From JBKEAD01 sp047973165 (GTDB lineage: Bacteria; Verrucomicrobiota; Verrucomicrobiia; Chthoniobacterales; JBKEAD01), in assembly GCA_047973165.1 (NCBI GenBank), contig JBKEBM010000183.1, forward strand, positions 1 to 7,382: a stretch of 7,382 bases of DNA, read 5' to 3'. A model generated the notes under the pieces. That model had not been told where the DNA came from and ran no database searches. It saw only the letters and a program-made list of their open reading frames with translations. The translations under genes were made by a program, and so were the position numbers. This document shows, piece after piece, positions 1-6,016 of this stretch (within the stretch, counting starts at the first letter, position 1; every line of letters starts with the position of its first letter).

Positions 1-324
1 AAACCAACTCCGAAACCAACTCCGAAACCAACTCCGAAACCAACTCCGAAACCAACTCCGAAACCAACTCCGAAACCAACTCCGAAACCAACTCCGAAAC
101 CAACTCCGAAACCAACAACGAAACCAACAACGAAACCAACTCCGAAACCAACTCCGAAACCAACTCAGAAACCAACTCCGAAACCAACTCCGAAACCAAC
201 ACCGAAACCAACTCCGAAACCAACTCCAAAATCGACTCCAAAAACGACTCCAAAATCGACTCCAAAAACGACTCCAAAATCGACTCCAAAATCAACTCCG
301 AAATCGACTCCGAAATCGACCCCA
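1..324 (+). repeat. 12-bp in-frame tandem repeat, 27 units visible, encoding (KPTP)n
   Basis: The unit is AAACCAACTCCG and it repeats without spacers from the window edge. Units 1-9 (1-108) are identical. Units 10-11 read KPTT, units 12-13 KPTP, unit 14 KPTQ, and units 15-19 KPTP with silent changes. From base 229 the units become KSTP/KTTP (AAATCGACTCCA and AAAACGACTCCA). Two further degenerate units (KVPP, KATA) follow to base 348. Every unit is a multiple of three, so copy-number change keeps the frame. The true copy number is unknown because the array is cut by the window start. The coded segment should be an extended, positively charged periplasm-spanning rod, comparable in role to the Pro-Lys and Pro-Glu regions of TonB. 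Confidence 0.95.
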
Positions 325-753
325 AAAGTCCCGCCCAAAGCCACAGCCGTCAATTCGCAGGAAGTTCGAAAAGCAAGCTCCGCAAATTCGACAAACTCCG
401 GCAACTCCCAGTCCAAAACCAGCGGACAAGGTAATAGCTCCACCTCCACCGGACAGGGTGATCCCTCCGAATTTACCTGGTATCACGAGCTCATCCACGA
501 CCGATTTTACTCCCAGTGGACCCAGCCCACTTCCGTCATGGAAAGCAACACGAGCTTTGTTTGCTCCGTCCAAATCCGCATTGAAAAAAACGGACGCATC
601 AGCAGTTTTAAAATCATTAAAACCAGCGGCAACATCGTTATGGACGACTCCATCCGCGCCATCAAAGATAAAGTCAAGCGCATCGACCCTCTCCCAAAAG
701 GCCTTGCTTCCAACGGCTCCTACGACATCGTCATCAATTTTGAACTGGACTAA
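1..753 (+). CDS. TonB/TolA-like energy transducer, C-terminal part (5' end outside window)
   Basis: The reading frame is open from base 1 to the TAA at 751-753 (250 codons visible), and the true start lies upstream. The visible protein has three parts. Bases 1-324 encode a proline/lysine-rich rod of four-residue units (KPTP, later KSTP and KTTP). A Ser/Asn/Gln-rich linker follows to about base 465. The last ~94 residues form a compact domain with an early W-x-x-P (Trp-Thr-Gln-Pro), an alternating hydrophobic strand with 'NGRISSFKIIKTSGN', a helix 'DDSIRAIKDKV', a Pro-Leu-Pro and a final strand ending in 'FELD'. This matches the TonB/TolA C-terminal fold (TonB_C type). Such proteins span the periplasm and pass energy from an ExbBD or TolQR motor to outer-membrane partners. 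The N-terminal membrane anchor is not in the window. An internal Met at 538 is not the start, because it falls inside the domain. TolA-like and TonB-like roles cannot be separated here. Confidence 0.85.
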   Translation, partial: KPTPKPTPKPTPKPTPKPTPKPTPKPTPKPTPKPTPKPTTKPTTKPTPKPTPKPTQKPTPKPTPKPTPKPTPKPTPKSTPKTTPKSTPKTTPKSTPKSTPKSTPKSTPKVPPKATAVNSQEVRKASSANSTNSGNSQSKTSGQGNSSTSTGQGDPSEFTWYHELIHDRFYSQWTQPTSVMESNTSFVCSVQIRIEKNGRISSFKIIKTSGNIVMDDSIRAIKDKVKRIDPLPKGLASNGSYDIVINFELD

Positions 754-785
754 TCCCCCTGTTTCCATTCCCCTCAGGCGCTAGT

Positions 786-2690
786 ATGCTGGAACTCCGG
801 GACGTCAGTTTATTCATAGATAACGGCAGTGATGTTCACCCCCTCCTTGCTGACATCAGCGCACAACTCCCCAAAGGCCACTTTGCCGCCATCATCGGCC
901 CCTCCGGTTGCGGGAAAAGCTCTCTCTTAAAAACCATCGCCGGCATCGCACACGGAGATGAAGAAGGAGATATTTTTTGGGAAAAACACAACCTCAACGA
1001 ACGCGATTTCGCTCCATCCGAAATCGGCTATGTTCCGCAATTCAGCATCGCGCACGAGGAACTCACCGTCCTCGAATCCGTCGATACCGCCCTGCGTCTG
1101 CGTGTCGCCGGACTCTCTACCGATGATCGCGAACTTCAGATCGAGCGCATTCTCACAGAAGTCGGGCTGCACGAATTCAGCAATCGCCGCGTCAGCGTTC
1201 TCTCCGGCGGTCAAAAACGCCGCCTCTCCCTCGCAATGGAAGTCGTCAGCAAACCCGCTATCATGCTCTGCGACGAAGTCACCAGCGGCCTGGACCCGCA
1301 ATCCGAAGACGAGATTGTCCATCTCCTGCGCGACCTTTCCAGGCACGACGACCGCCTCATCCTCTCAGTAACCCACAGCCTGCAGCACCTCCACCTCTAC
1401 GATTCCGTCATCGTTCTCTACCAGGGTGTTCTGGCCTATCACGGCCCCGCTGACTACCTCGCCCATTACTTCAGAGTCGATGACGCCAACGCCCTTTACA
1501 GCCAGCTCGACAACCGAAAAGCCGACGACTGGAAAAAATCGTGGAAAAAATATCACGATCACTTTCAGGCTGAAATTCTCGACGCCGACTCAGCTCGTAA
1601 AAATGAGCCCCCCGCTTCTGACGAAAAATTTACCGAAAAATCATCCTCCCCCTCCCTCACCGACGACACATCCAAAGCAGGTAAAAAAGATATTCCTCAG
1701 TCCGCTACCCTCGCTTTACCCGAAGACTTTTCCACTGACACCAAAAAAGAAAAATCGGATAAAAAAAAACAGGCTCTCGAAGCAGAATTCACCGCCATAG
1801 ACGAGGACCCGCCCTCCACCAATGTACCGGGAATTTTCAGTCAGTTTGCCATCCTGCTCGCCCGTCGCCTCAAAATTTTCTTCAGAAACTCCCCTCAGCT
1901 CTGGCTACAGCTCGGCCTCATTTTTGGCTTCCCCGTCCTTGTCGCCATCTTCGCATGGAATGGCCTCCCCAATGTCAAAAGCCTCGGTATGAGCCTGGAC
2001 CAGGACATCATGCAACAGCTCGTCGAAGCCAAGCAATTCGTCGTCGATGCCACAAAAACAGGTAGCCTCGTCTCAGGCATCGTCATGTTTCAGGTCATCC
2101 TCCTCACCCTCATGGGTGCCAACAATGCAGGACGTGAGATTGCAGGCGAACGCCTCATATTTGAAAAAGAAAAACTCTCCGGCGTCAGCCCCATCAGTTA
2201 CGTCACCAGCAAAGTTGTCTTCATACTGATCCTCGTCACCCTCCAGTCCGTCTGGATGGGAGTTTTCGTGGATTTTATCTGCGACTTTCCCGCCCCTCTC
2301 GGCCAGCAACTCGTCTTCCTCTGGCTTGTCAATGCCGCCATGAGTATGACTTGTCTTGCCCTCTCCGCCTGGTTGGGTTCTGCCGAACAGGCCAGCCTCG
2401 CCTCCATCTACCTGGTCGGCTTTCAGCTCCCGCTTTCCGGAGCTGTCCTCGCCCTGCCCGCCCTGGTCAGCACATTAACAAAACCCTTCATTGCAGCCTA
2501 CTGGAGCTGGTCAGGCGTCCTGCAAACTCTCAAAGCCGACGAAAGCGGAAGCCGCTACTACGACATCGTCCAGATGGTCAGTCAGACCTCCCTCTCCCCC
2601 GCCCTCGTTTGCCTATGGGTCCTGGGAGTCCATGTTCTTATCGGTATTCTTTTCGCATGGCAGGGCTGCCTTCGCCCGCGCATGAGCTAA
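786..2690 (+). CDS. ABCG-type ABC half-transporter (ATPase fused to ABC-2 membrane domain)
   Basis: This 634-residue protein has its nucleotide-binding domain first and its membrane domain second, the order of ABCG/White half-transporters. In the ATPase I see Walker A GPSGCGKS (38-45), Q-loop Gln85, signature LSGGQ (139-143), Walker B IMLCDE (159-164) with SGLD after it (167-170), and H-loop His197. All catalytic residues are intact. A charged, Lys/Asp/Ser/Pro-rich linker covers about 262-346. Six hydrophobic segments follow, near 372-391, 426-446, 475-497, 507-530, 538-560 and 606-626. The stretch 'GREIAGERLIFEKEK' before the third segment fits the conserved ABCG membrane-domain region. As a half-transporter it should dimerise in the inner membrane and most likely exports or extracts a hydrophobic or lipid-like substrate, but the substrate is unknown. 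The ATG has an AGG seven bases upstream (776-778) and lies 32 bases after the TonB-like gene, so the two are probably co-transcribed. Confidence 0.9.
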   Translation: MLELRDVSLFIDNGSDVHPLLADISAQLPKGHFAAIIGPSGCGKSSLLKTIAGIAHGDEEGDIFWEKHNLNERDFAPSEIGYVPQFSIAHEELTVLESVDTALRLRVAGLSTDDRELQIERILTEVGLHEFSNRRVSVLSGGQKRRLSLAMEVVSKPAIMLCDEVTSGLDPQSEDEIVHLLRDLSRHDDRLILSVTHSLQHLHLYDSVIVLYQGVLAYHGPADYLAHYFRVDDANALYSQLDNRKADDWKKSWKKYHDHFQAEILDADSARKNEPPASDEKFTEKSSSPSLTDDTSKAGKKDIPQSATLALPEDFSTDTKKEKSDKKKQALEAEFTAIDEDPPSTNVPGIFSQFAILLARRLKIFFRNSPQLWLQLGLIFGFPVLVAIFAWNGLPNVKSLGMSLDQDIMQQLVEAKQFVVDATKTGSLVSGIVMFQVILLTLMGANNAGREIAGERLIFEKEKLSGVSPISYVTSKVVFILILVTLQSVWMGVFVDFICDFPAPLGQQLVFLWLVNAAMSMTCLALSAWLGSAEQASLASIYLVGFQLPLSGAVLALPALVSTLTKPFIAAYWSWSGVLQTLKADESGSRYYDIVQMVSQTSLSPALVCLWVLGVHVLIGILFAWQGCLRPRMS

Positions 2691-2700
2691 GTAAATGAAT

Positions 2701-2732
2701 TTGCACCTCGGTAACTTAAGAAATAATATAAT
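2701..2732 (+). promoter_or_regulatory. Candidate sigma70-type promoter for a leaderless or near-leaderless transcript
   Basis: TTGCAC (2701-2706) is followed after 17 bases by TAATAT (2724-2729). A perfect TATAAT overlaps it at 2727-2732. Transcription would begin around 2736-2739, at the ATG of the next gene (2738). That start has no purine-rich ribosome binding site, which fits leaderless translation. The -35 element matches only in its TTG core, and the short AT-rich gap raises the chance of a random match. Confidence 0.4.
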
Positions 2733-2737
2733 CCAAT

Positions 2738-3139
2738 ATGGCTCGACGCTCCAAATCATCCAATAACCCGGCCTGGATCATTGGCATAGTCCTGATCGCA
2801 GTAATTGCCCTAGGAGGAGCCGCCCTGCTTTTCCAGGGCACTGCGGAACCCTACCGAACCACTGAACCCCTCGATGTGGCAACCTACCTGGAAAATGCAC
2901 GCAGCATCCGCGGAAACACCTATCGAGTCGAAGGCACCGTTGATAACTCACTCGCCCTCTCCCCCACACTGGGCCGTCTTATTTCCATTTCCATCCCCTC
3001 TGAAAACGACTCCATCCTCCCCATCGTCGTCCCAAATGATTTCAACCATATCAACATCCAAAAGGGTCAACAGTTCGTCTTTCTCATCCAGGTAGATGAC
3101 CAGGGCATCCTGAAAACCATTAACCTGACAAAATCCTGA
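2738..3139 (+). CDS. Small single-pass membrane protein with predicted OB-like periplasmic domain
   Basis: The protein has 133 residues. A short basic N terminus (MARRSKSS) precedes one clear membrane helix at about 12-32, so the remaining ~100 residues should face the periplasm. After a short helix-like part (45-57) the domain alternates in strands: 'TYRVEGTVDN' (61-70), 'GRLISISI' (79-86), 'ILPIVVP' (93-99), 'QQFVFLIQV' (111-119), and 'GILKTINL' at the end. The succession of strands, with a Gly-rich first strand and an 'I.KGQ.F' turn, resembles small OB folds such as CcmE or tRNA_anti-like domains. That is a fold-level inference, not a family assignment. It lies 47 bases after the ABC transporter gene and 19 bases before the next gene, suggesting a role with them in the envelope. 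No Shine-Dalgarno is visible. I do not recognise the family. Confidence 0.75.
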   Translation: MARRSKSSNNPAWIIGIVLIAVIALGGAALLFQGTAEPYRTTEPLDVATYLENARSIRGNTYRVEGTVDNSLALSPTLGRLISISIPSENDSILPIVVPNDFNHINIQKGQQFVFLIQVDDQGILKTINLTKS

Positions 3140-3158
3140 TAAAAAATTCGATTGTATT

Positions 3159-5057
3159 ATGAATACCACTCACCTCCTGCTGAGAATTTTTACCACGATT
3201 TTAATTTTCACTTCGCTGCAGCCGCTTACCTTTTCCCAAACCGAATCCAATCGACGCCCTGCCCCCCAACTACCAACTTCAGCCCAACCAGCAAACAACA
3301 CTCCTTCCACTGCCAGCAACTCCGGACAGAACATAAAAAAATCCAAAAGCTCCCTCTGGGGCAACGACCTGCCATCTTTCAATCCCGGCACAGAACTTGT
3401 CACCTGGAACGGCGAAACCTGGAGTGTCCACAACAACCGCGTCTTTCAGGCACGCTTTGAAAAATACCTGAATGCCCCCGAATCCACCTCGGAAGATGAC
3501 AAAGCCTACAACGCTCTGATCAACGAAATTTTAATCCAACTCTCCCCCACAAACATTACACCCGAATCTACAGACCGTGCATTCAGCCTTCTCCCGCAAG
3601 CCTCCGGTTTTGAAATCGATGCAAGCCTCAGCAATGCCATCGCCAATCAGGTTTACACCTCCTGGCAAAGCCTCCGTCAGCGCGATCGCCTAACCAAGGC
3701 AAACGTAAACCTGGAAGCTGAGCGCAAACAACTCGAGTGGAACTCACAAATGACCGCCCAGGGCAATACTCTCGACTCTACCCCGCCTGCAAATAAGGCT
3801 GCTGCTGCAGAATGGCGCCGCCGCCAGGCTCTCATCCGCGATACCAAAATGCAGCCCTACGTCACCCGCCTGGCAGAGATAAACGCTCTCCTCAAAAAGA
3901 ATGACCTCTCCAAAGAAGTCACCCAGCTCCAGGCCAAAATCGAATTCCAGGCACTCATCGTCCAGCTCTTTCTCCAACGCCGCTTTCAACACGCTGTCAT
4001 TGCCACACGTTTCTACCGCAGCATTTTTAACGACGGCGACAACCAACTGCGCGTCGGAGAGGATGCCAAAAACCTTTTCTCAAAAACCACCGGCATGCCC
4101 CCAACCATGAGCACCCTCGACAGCATGGCAAATGAAGTCATGCGCGACGTGGACGAAGGCATCAAAGCCTTCAAATTTCTGGTCGAAAAAGAAGAGCTGG
4201 AAAGTGCCTCTAAACGACTGGCTGAAACTTTCATTGCAGGCGAATACATGCCGTCCGTCCGTATGCTCCCCCGCGAGGATAAACGCCGCGTCCTCACCTT
4301 CGTTCAGAAATCCAACCAGCTCCTTTCCGCCATCGATGTCCGCGACTACGCTTTGGCCGAAAAACTTGTCGGCGAACTTCAGGAGATCGCCCACGACTTC
4401 GATGCTTCCAAACCGCTCGCCGCCGTCGAAACCGCCCGGGCCATTTCCGCCATGCACATTGCAAAAGCAAAAAATGCGGCTGTCAGCGGCGACAACGACA
4501 CTGTCGAAGTCGAACTCCGCAATGCCACTGAAATCTGGCCACGCAACCCCGATCTCAAAGAAGTCTTCTCACTGATCACCTCCCAGGGCAATGTCCAGCA
4601 GCGGGCACTCGTCGATCTCGATCAGCTCCTCAGCCAAAAAAACTACCGCCAAATCTACGATGACCGCGTCCGCTTCATCGCAGCAACCGCCCTCGCACCG
4701 GAAAAGGGTGAACAGCTCCAGCAAGTTCTGGAGTCCATGGCCAACGTCGAAGCTGCCATCATCCGTGCGCAGGAAATCGAAAAACGCGGAGACTTCGCCG
4801 GTGCCTGGGAAAGCGTCGAAACTGCCTACGTCGAGTTTCCTAACGATAACAAACTCAACAGTGTCCGCGCAGACCTCACCACCAAAGCCGCCGACTTCGT
4901 CCGTGCCCTCCGCACCGCCGAGGAACTCGAAAACCGCGGACAAACCGGCTCCGCCCTCGCCTGGTTCCTCAAAGCTCAGTCCCAGTATCCTCCCAGCGAA
5001 ATGGCCCGCGCCGGAATCGACCGAACCATCCAGTCCATTTTCCCCGACGCTATTTAA
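3159..5057 (+). CDS. Exported helical protein of unknown function with TPR-like C terminus
   Basis: I do not recognise the family of this 632-residue protein. It starts with a Sec signal peptide (MNTTHLLLR then a hydrophobic core to about 24, likely cut near 26 before Gln27), so it should be periplasmic or surface-bound. Residues 28-65 are a Pro/Ser/Asn-rich disordered stretch. A distinct motif follows, 'FNPGTELVTWNGETWSV' (74-90) plus 'NNRVFQARFEKYLNAPE' (92-108), which could be a family hallmark. Residues 165-275 are highly charged and probably helical or coiled coil, and the rest is helical. The last ~100 residues show two TPR-like helix pairs: 'AQEIEKRGDFAGAWESVETA' with 'FPND' after it, and 'AEELENRGQTGSALAWFLKA' with 'YPPSEMAR'. 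TPR-like helices usually serve protein-protein contacts. The ATG at 3159 lies 19 bases after the previous stop and lacks a Shine-Dalgarno. Co-transcription with the small membrane protein is likely. Confidence 0.85.
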   Translation: MNTTHLLLRIFTTILIFTSLQPLTFSQTESNRRPAPQLPTSAQPANNTPSTASNSGQNIKKSKSSLWGNDLPSFNPGTELVTWNGETWSVHNNRVFQARFEKYLNAPESTSEDDKAYNALINEILIQLSPTNITPESTDRAFSLLPQASGFEIDASLSNAIANQVYTSWQSLRQRDRLTKANVNLEAERKQLEWNSQMTAQGNTLDSTPPANKAAAAEWRRRQALIRDTKMQPYVTRLAEINALLKKNDLSKEVTQLQAKIEFQALIVQLFLQRRFQHAVIATRFYRSIFNDGDNQLRVGEDAKNLFSKTTGMPPTMSTLDSMANEVMRDVDEGIKAFKFLVEKEELESASKRLAETFIAGEYMPSVRMLPREDKRRVLTFVQKSNQLLSAIDVRDYALAEKLVGELQEIAHDFDASKPLAAVETARAISAMHIAKAKNAAVSGDNDTVEVELRNATEIWPRNPDLKEVFSLITSQGNVQQRALVDLDQLLSQKNYRQIYDDRVRFIAATALAPEKGEQLQQVLESMANVEAAIIRAQEIEKRGDFAGAWESVETAYVEFPNDNKLNSVRADLTTKAADFVRALRTAEELENRGQTGSALAWFLKAQSQYPPSEMARAGIDRTIQSIFPDAI

Positions 5058-5076
5058 AAAAATTCGCTCTTCCCCG

Positions 5077-5094
5077 GCGAAAAAATTATTTCGC
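5077..5094. repeat. Inverted repeat GCGAAA-N6-TTTCGC before the permease gene
   Basis: Two perfect 6-base arms (5077-5082 and 5089-5094) flank AAATTA in the 67-base gap between the exported-protein gene and the permease gene. No T-run follows on the plus strand, so it is not a standard intrinsic terminator. It could be an operator or an mRNA hairpin. Its function is not shown. Confidence 0.4.
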
Positions 5095-5106
5095 GCTCAG
5101 GAAGTC

Positions 5107-5118
5107 GAATTGCAATTC
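5107..5118. repeat. 12-bp perfect palindrome GAATTGCAATTC next to the permease start
   Basis: The sequence is its own reverse complement and ends six bases before the ATG at 5125. It also contains an in-frame TTG (5110-5112) that could be an alternative start. It could act as an operator site, or as a small hairpin near the start codon. A random occurrence is possible. Confidence 0.4.
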
Positions 5119-5124
5119 TTACGC

Positions 5125-5847
5125 ATGGACCTGGAAACGATTTTCTTCCTCCTGGTAATCTGCCTTTTCAGCAGCCTGGTCCAGGGCCTCACCGGATTCG
5201 GCCTCGGAATCGTCGCCATGGCCGCCCTGCCACTTCTTCTCCCCATGCGCGAAGCCGTACCCTTTGTCGCCGTTCTGACAACGATCGCCTGCATCGCCAC
5301 TCTTAAAAATAGTTGGCATCGGGTTGACCAAAAAGAATTCTGCCCCCTCATCATCGCCCTCCTCTGTGGTGTTCCCATCGGTATCTGGGGGCTGCAGTCT
5401 CTTCCTCCAGCCCTCATCAAACGCCTCCTGGGCGCAGCCCTACTCCTGTCCTGCGCGCAAAATATTCTTGTTCCCGCCTCTCGCAGGCTGCCCCGATGGA
5501 CGGCCGGAATCTTCGGCCTTACCAGTGGAATACTCAGCGGTTCCATGAATGTCGGCGGGCCTCCTCTGCTCGTCTATCTGAAGACCCGACAAATCAAAAC
5601 ACCCGTTCTCATCGCCACCCTGCATCTCCTGTTTGTTTTTTCCGGCAGCTTTCGATCCGCCTGGTTGCTGGCCTCCGGACTCATCACCAAACAAATCACC
5701 ATCTGGCTTCTCGTTGCCGTCCCCTTCAGCATCCTCGGATATTTTTCCGGCATGCACATCCGCGAAAAAATCTCCGAAAAATGGATGAGCCGAATCCTCC
5801 TCACCGCAATCGCCCTGCTCGGAACCTACTACCTCATTAAAGGATAA
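5125..5847 (+). CDS. TauE/SafE (DUF81) family permease
   Basis: The protein has 240 residues and is almost entirely hydrophobic, with about eight membrane segments (near 5-30, 34-58, 72-93, 97-117, 126-152, 160-186, 190-212 and 221-238). It shows the two internally related halves of the TauE/SafE family. The first carries 'GLTGFGLGIVAM' (21-32). The second carries 'GLTSGILSGSMNVGGPPLLV' (131-150), with the Gly-Gly-Pro-Pro typical of this family. Members are inner-membrane carriers linked to export or uptake of sulfite, sulfoacetate or other organic anions; the substrate cannot be read from sequence. The length of 240 is normal for the family. The ATG at 5125 has no ribosome binding site at the usual distance. 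An in-frame TTG at 5110 has AGGA (5099-5102) seven bases upstream and would add five residues, so the start is uncertain. It probably has its own control region and need not act with the upstream genes. Confidence 0.9.
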   Translation: MDLETIFFLLVICLFSSLVQGLTGFGLGIVAMAALPLLLPMREAVPFVAVLTTIACIATLKNSWHRVDQKEFCPLIIALLCGVPIGIWGLQSLPPALIKRLLGAALLLSCAQNILVPASRRLPRWTAGIFGLTSGILSGSMNVGGPPLLVYLKTRQIKTPVLIATLHLLFVFSGSFRSAWLLASGLITKQITIWLLVAVPFSILGYFSGMHIREKISEKWMSRILLTAIALLGTYYLIKG

Positions 5848-5851
5848 AAAG

Positions 5852-5925
5852 TGCATCCGGCGGGGGTCGAACCCACAACCTCTGCCTTCGGAGGGCAGCG
5901 CTCTATCCAGTTGAGCTACGGATGC
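5852..5925 (-). tRNA. tRNA-Arg (anticodon CCG)
   Basis: Read on the minus strand, the 74-base sequence folds as a full cloverleaf. The acceptor stem is GCATCCG/CGGATGC, the D arm GCTC/GAGC with a GG in the loop, and the anticodon stem CTGCC/GGCAG around the 7-base loop CTCCGAA. There is a 5-base variable loop and a T arm GTGGG/CCCGC (one G-T pair) around TTCGACC, followed by discriminator A. The anticodon CCG reads the Arg codon CGG. The CCA end is not encoded (A is followed by CTTTTT), so it must be added by the nucleotidyltransferase. A run of five T on the minus strand (5850-5846) starts two bases after the 3' end and could help end transcription. It overlaps the stop codon of the convergent permease gene. 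Confidence 0.97.
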
Positions 5926-5937
5926 TTCAATTTCGAT

Positions 5938-5966
5938 TTCGTAAACCGCTACTCGTATTCCTGCAA
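5938..5966 (-). promoter_or_regulatory. Candidate promoter of tRNA-Arg
   Basis: On the minus strand TTGCAG (5966-5961) is followed after exactly 17 bases by TACGAA (5943-5938). This would start transcription around 5931, a few bases before the mature tRNA 5' end at 5925. Position and spacing fit a tRNA promoter, but the -10 matches TATAAT at only three positions. Confidence 0.4.
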
Positions 5967-5982
5967 GAATTTCTCTTTCCGG

Positions 5983-6016
5983 AAAAAAAAGAAACAGGCA
6001 GGCGGCAACTCAGCCT
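5983..6016 (-). terminator. Weak candidate intrinsic terminator of the DUF4412-type gene
   Basis: Directly at the TAG of the DUF4412-type gene, the minus strand can form a short GC stem (AGGC at 6016-6013 with GCCT at 6003-6000, or GGC/GCC with a 6-base loop). A T-rich tract TTTCTTTTTTTT follows (5994-5983). The T tract is convincing and the stem is short, so efficiency is doubtful. It would separate this gene from the tRNA promoter. Confidence 0.3.

Noticed and set aside
1..324. CRISPR-like or satellite repeat array
   Set aside because: The units are only 12 bp, directly adjacent without spacers, and stay in frame with a TonB-like C-terminal domain. They are coding repeats.
165..449. Minus-strand open frame with Gly-Val-Asp-Phe repeats
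   Set aside because: It is the complement of the Lys-Pro-Thr-Pro coding repeat. Repeats of length divisible by three keep several frames open, and no domain or start signal supports it.
538..753. Separate 71-residue gene starting at ATG 538
   Set aside because: The same frame is open to the window start, and the Met lies within the TonB/TolA-like domain, after its Trp-x-x-Pro. It is an internal codon.
5063..5081. Intrinsic terminator after the exported-protein gene (TTCGC/GCGAA stem)
   Set aside because: The stem is only five pairs with a 9-base loop and is followed by A-rich rather than T-rich sequence on the plus strand.
4591..5124. Long N-terminal extension of the permease
   Set aside because: The frame is open upstream but overlaps the exported-protein gene in another frame. 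It is Ser/Lys/Pro-rich with no membrane segment, and family members start at about the Met at 5125.
5852..5925. tRNA-Arg as attachment site of an integrated element
   Set aside because: There is no integrase gene and no direct repeat of the tRNA 3' end elsewhere in the window, so nothing supports integration here.
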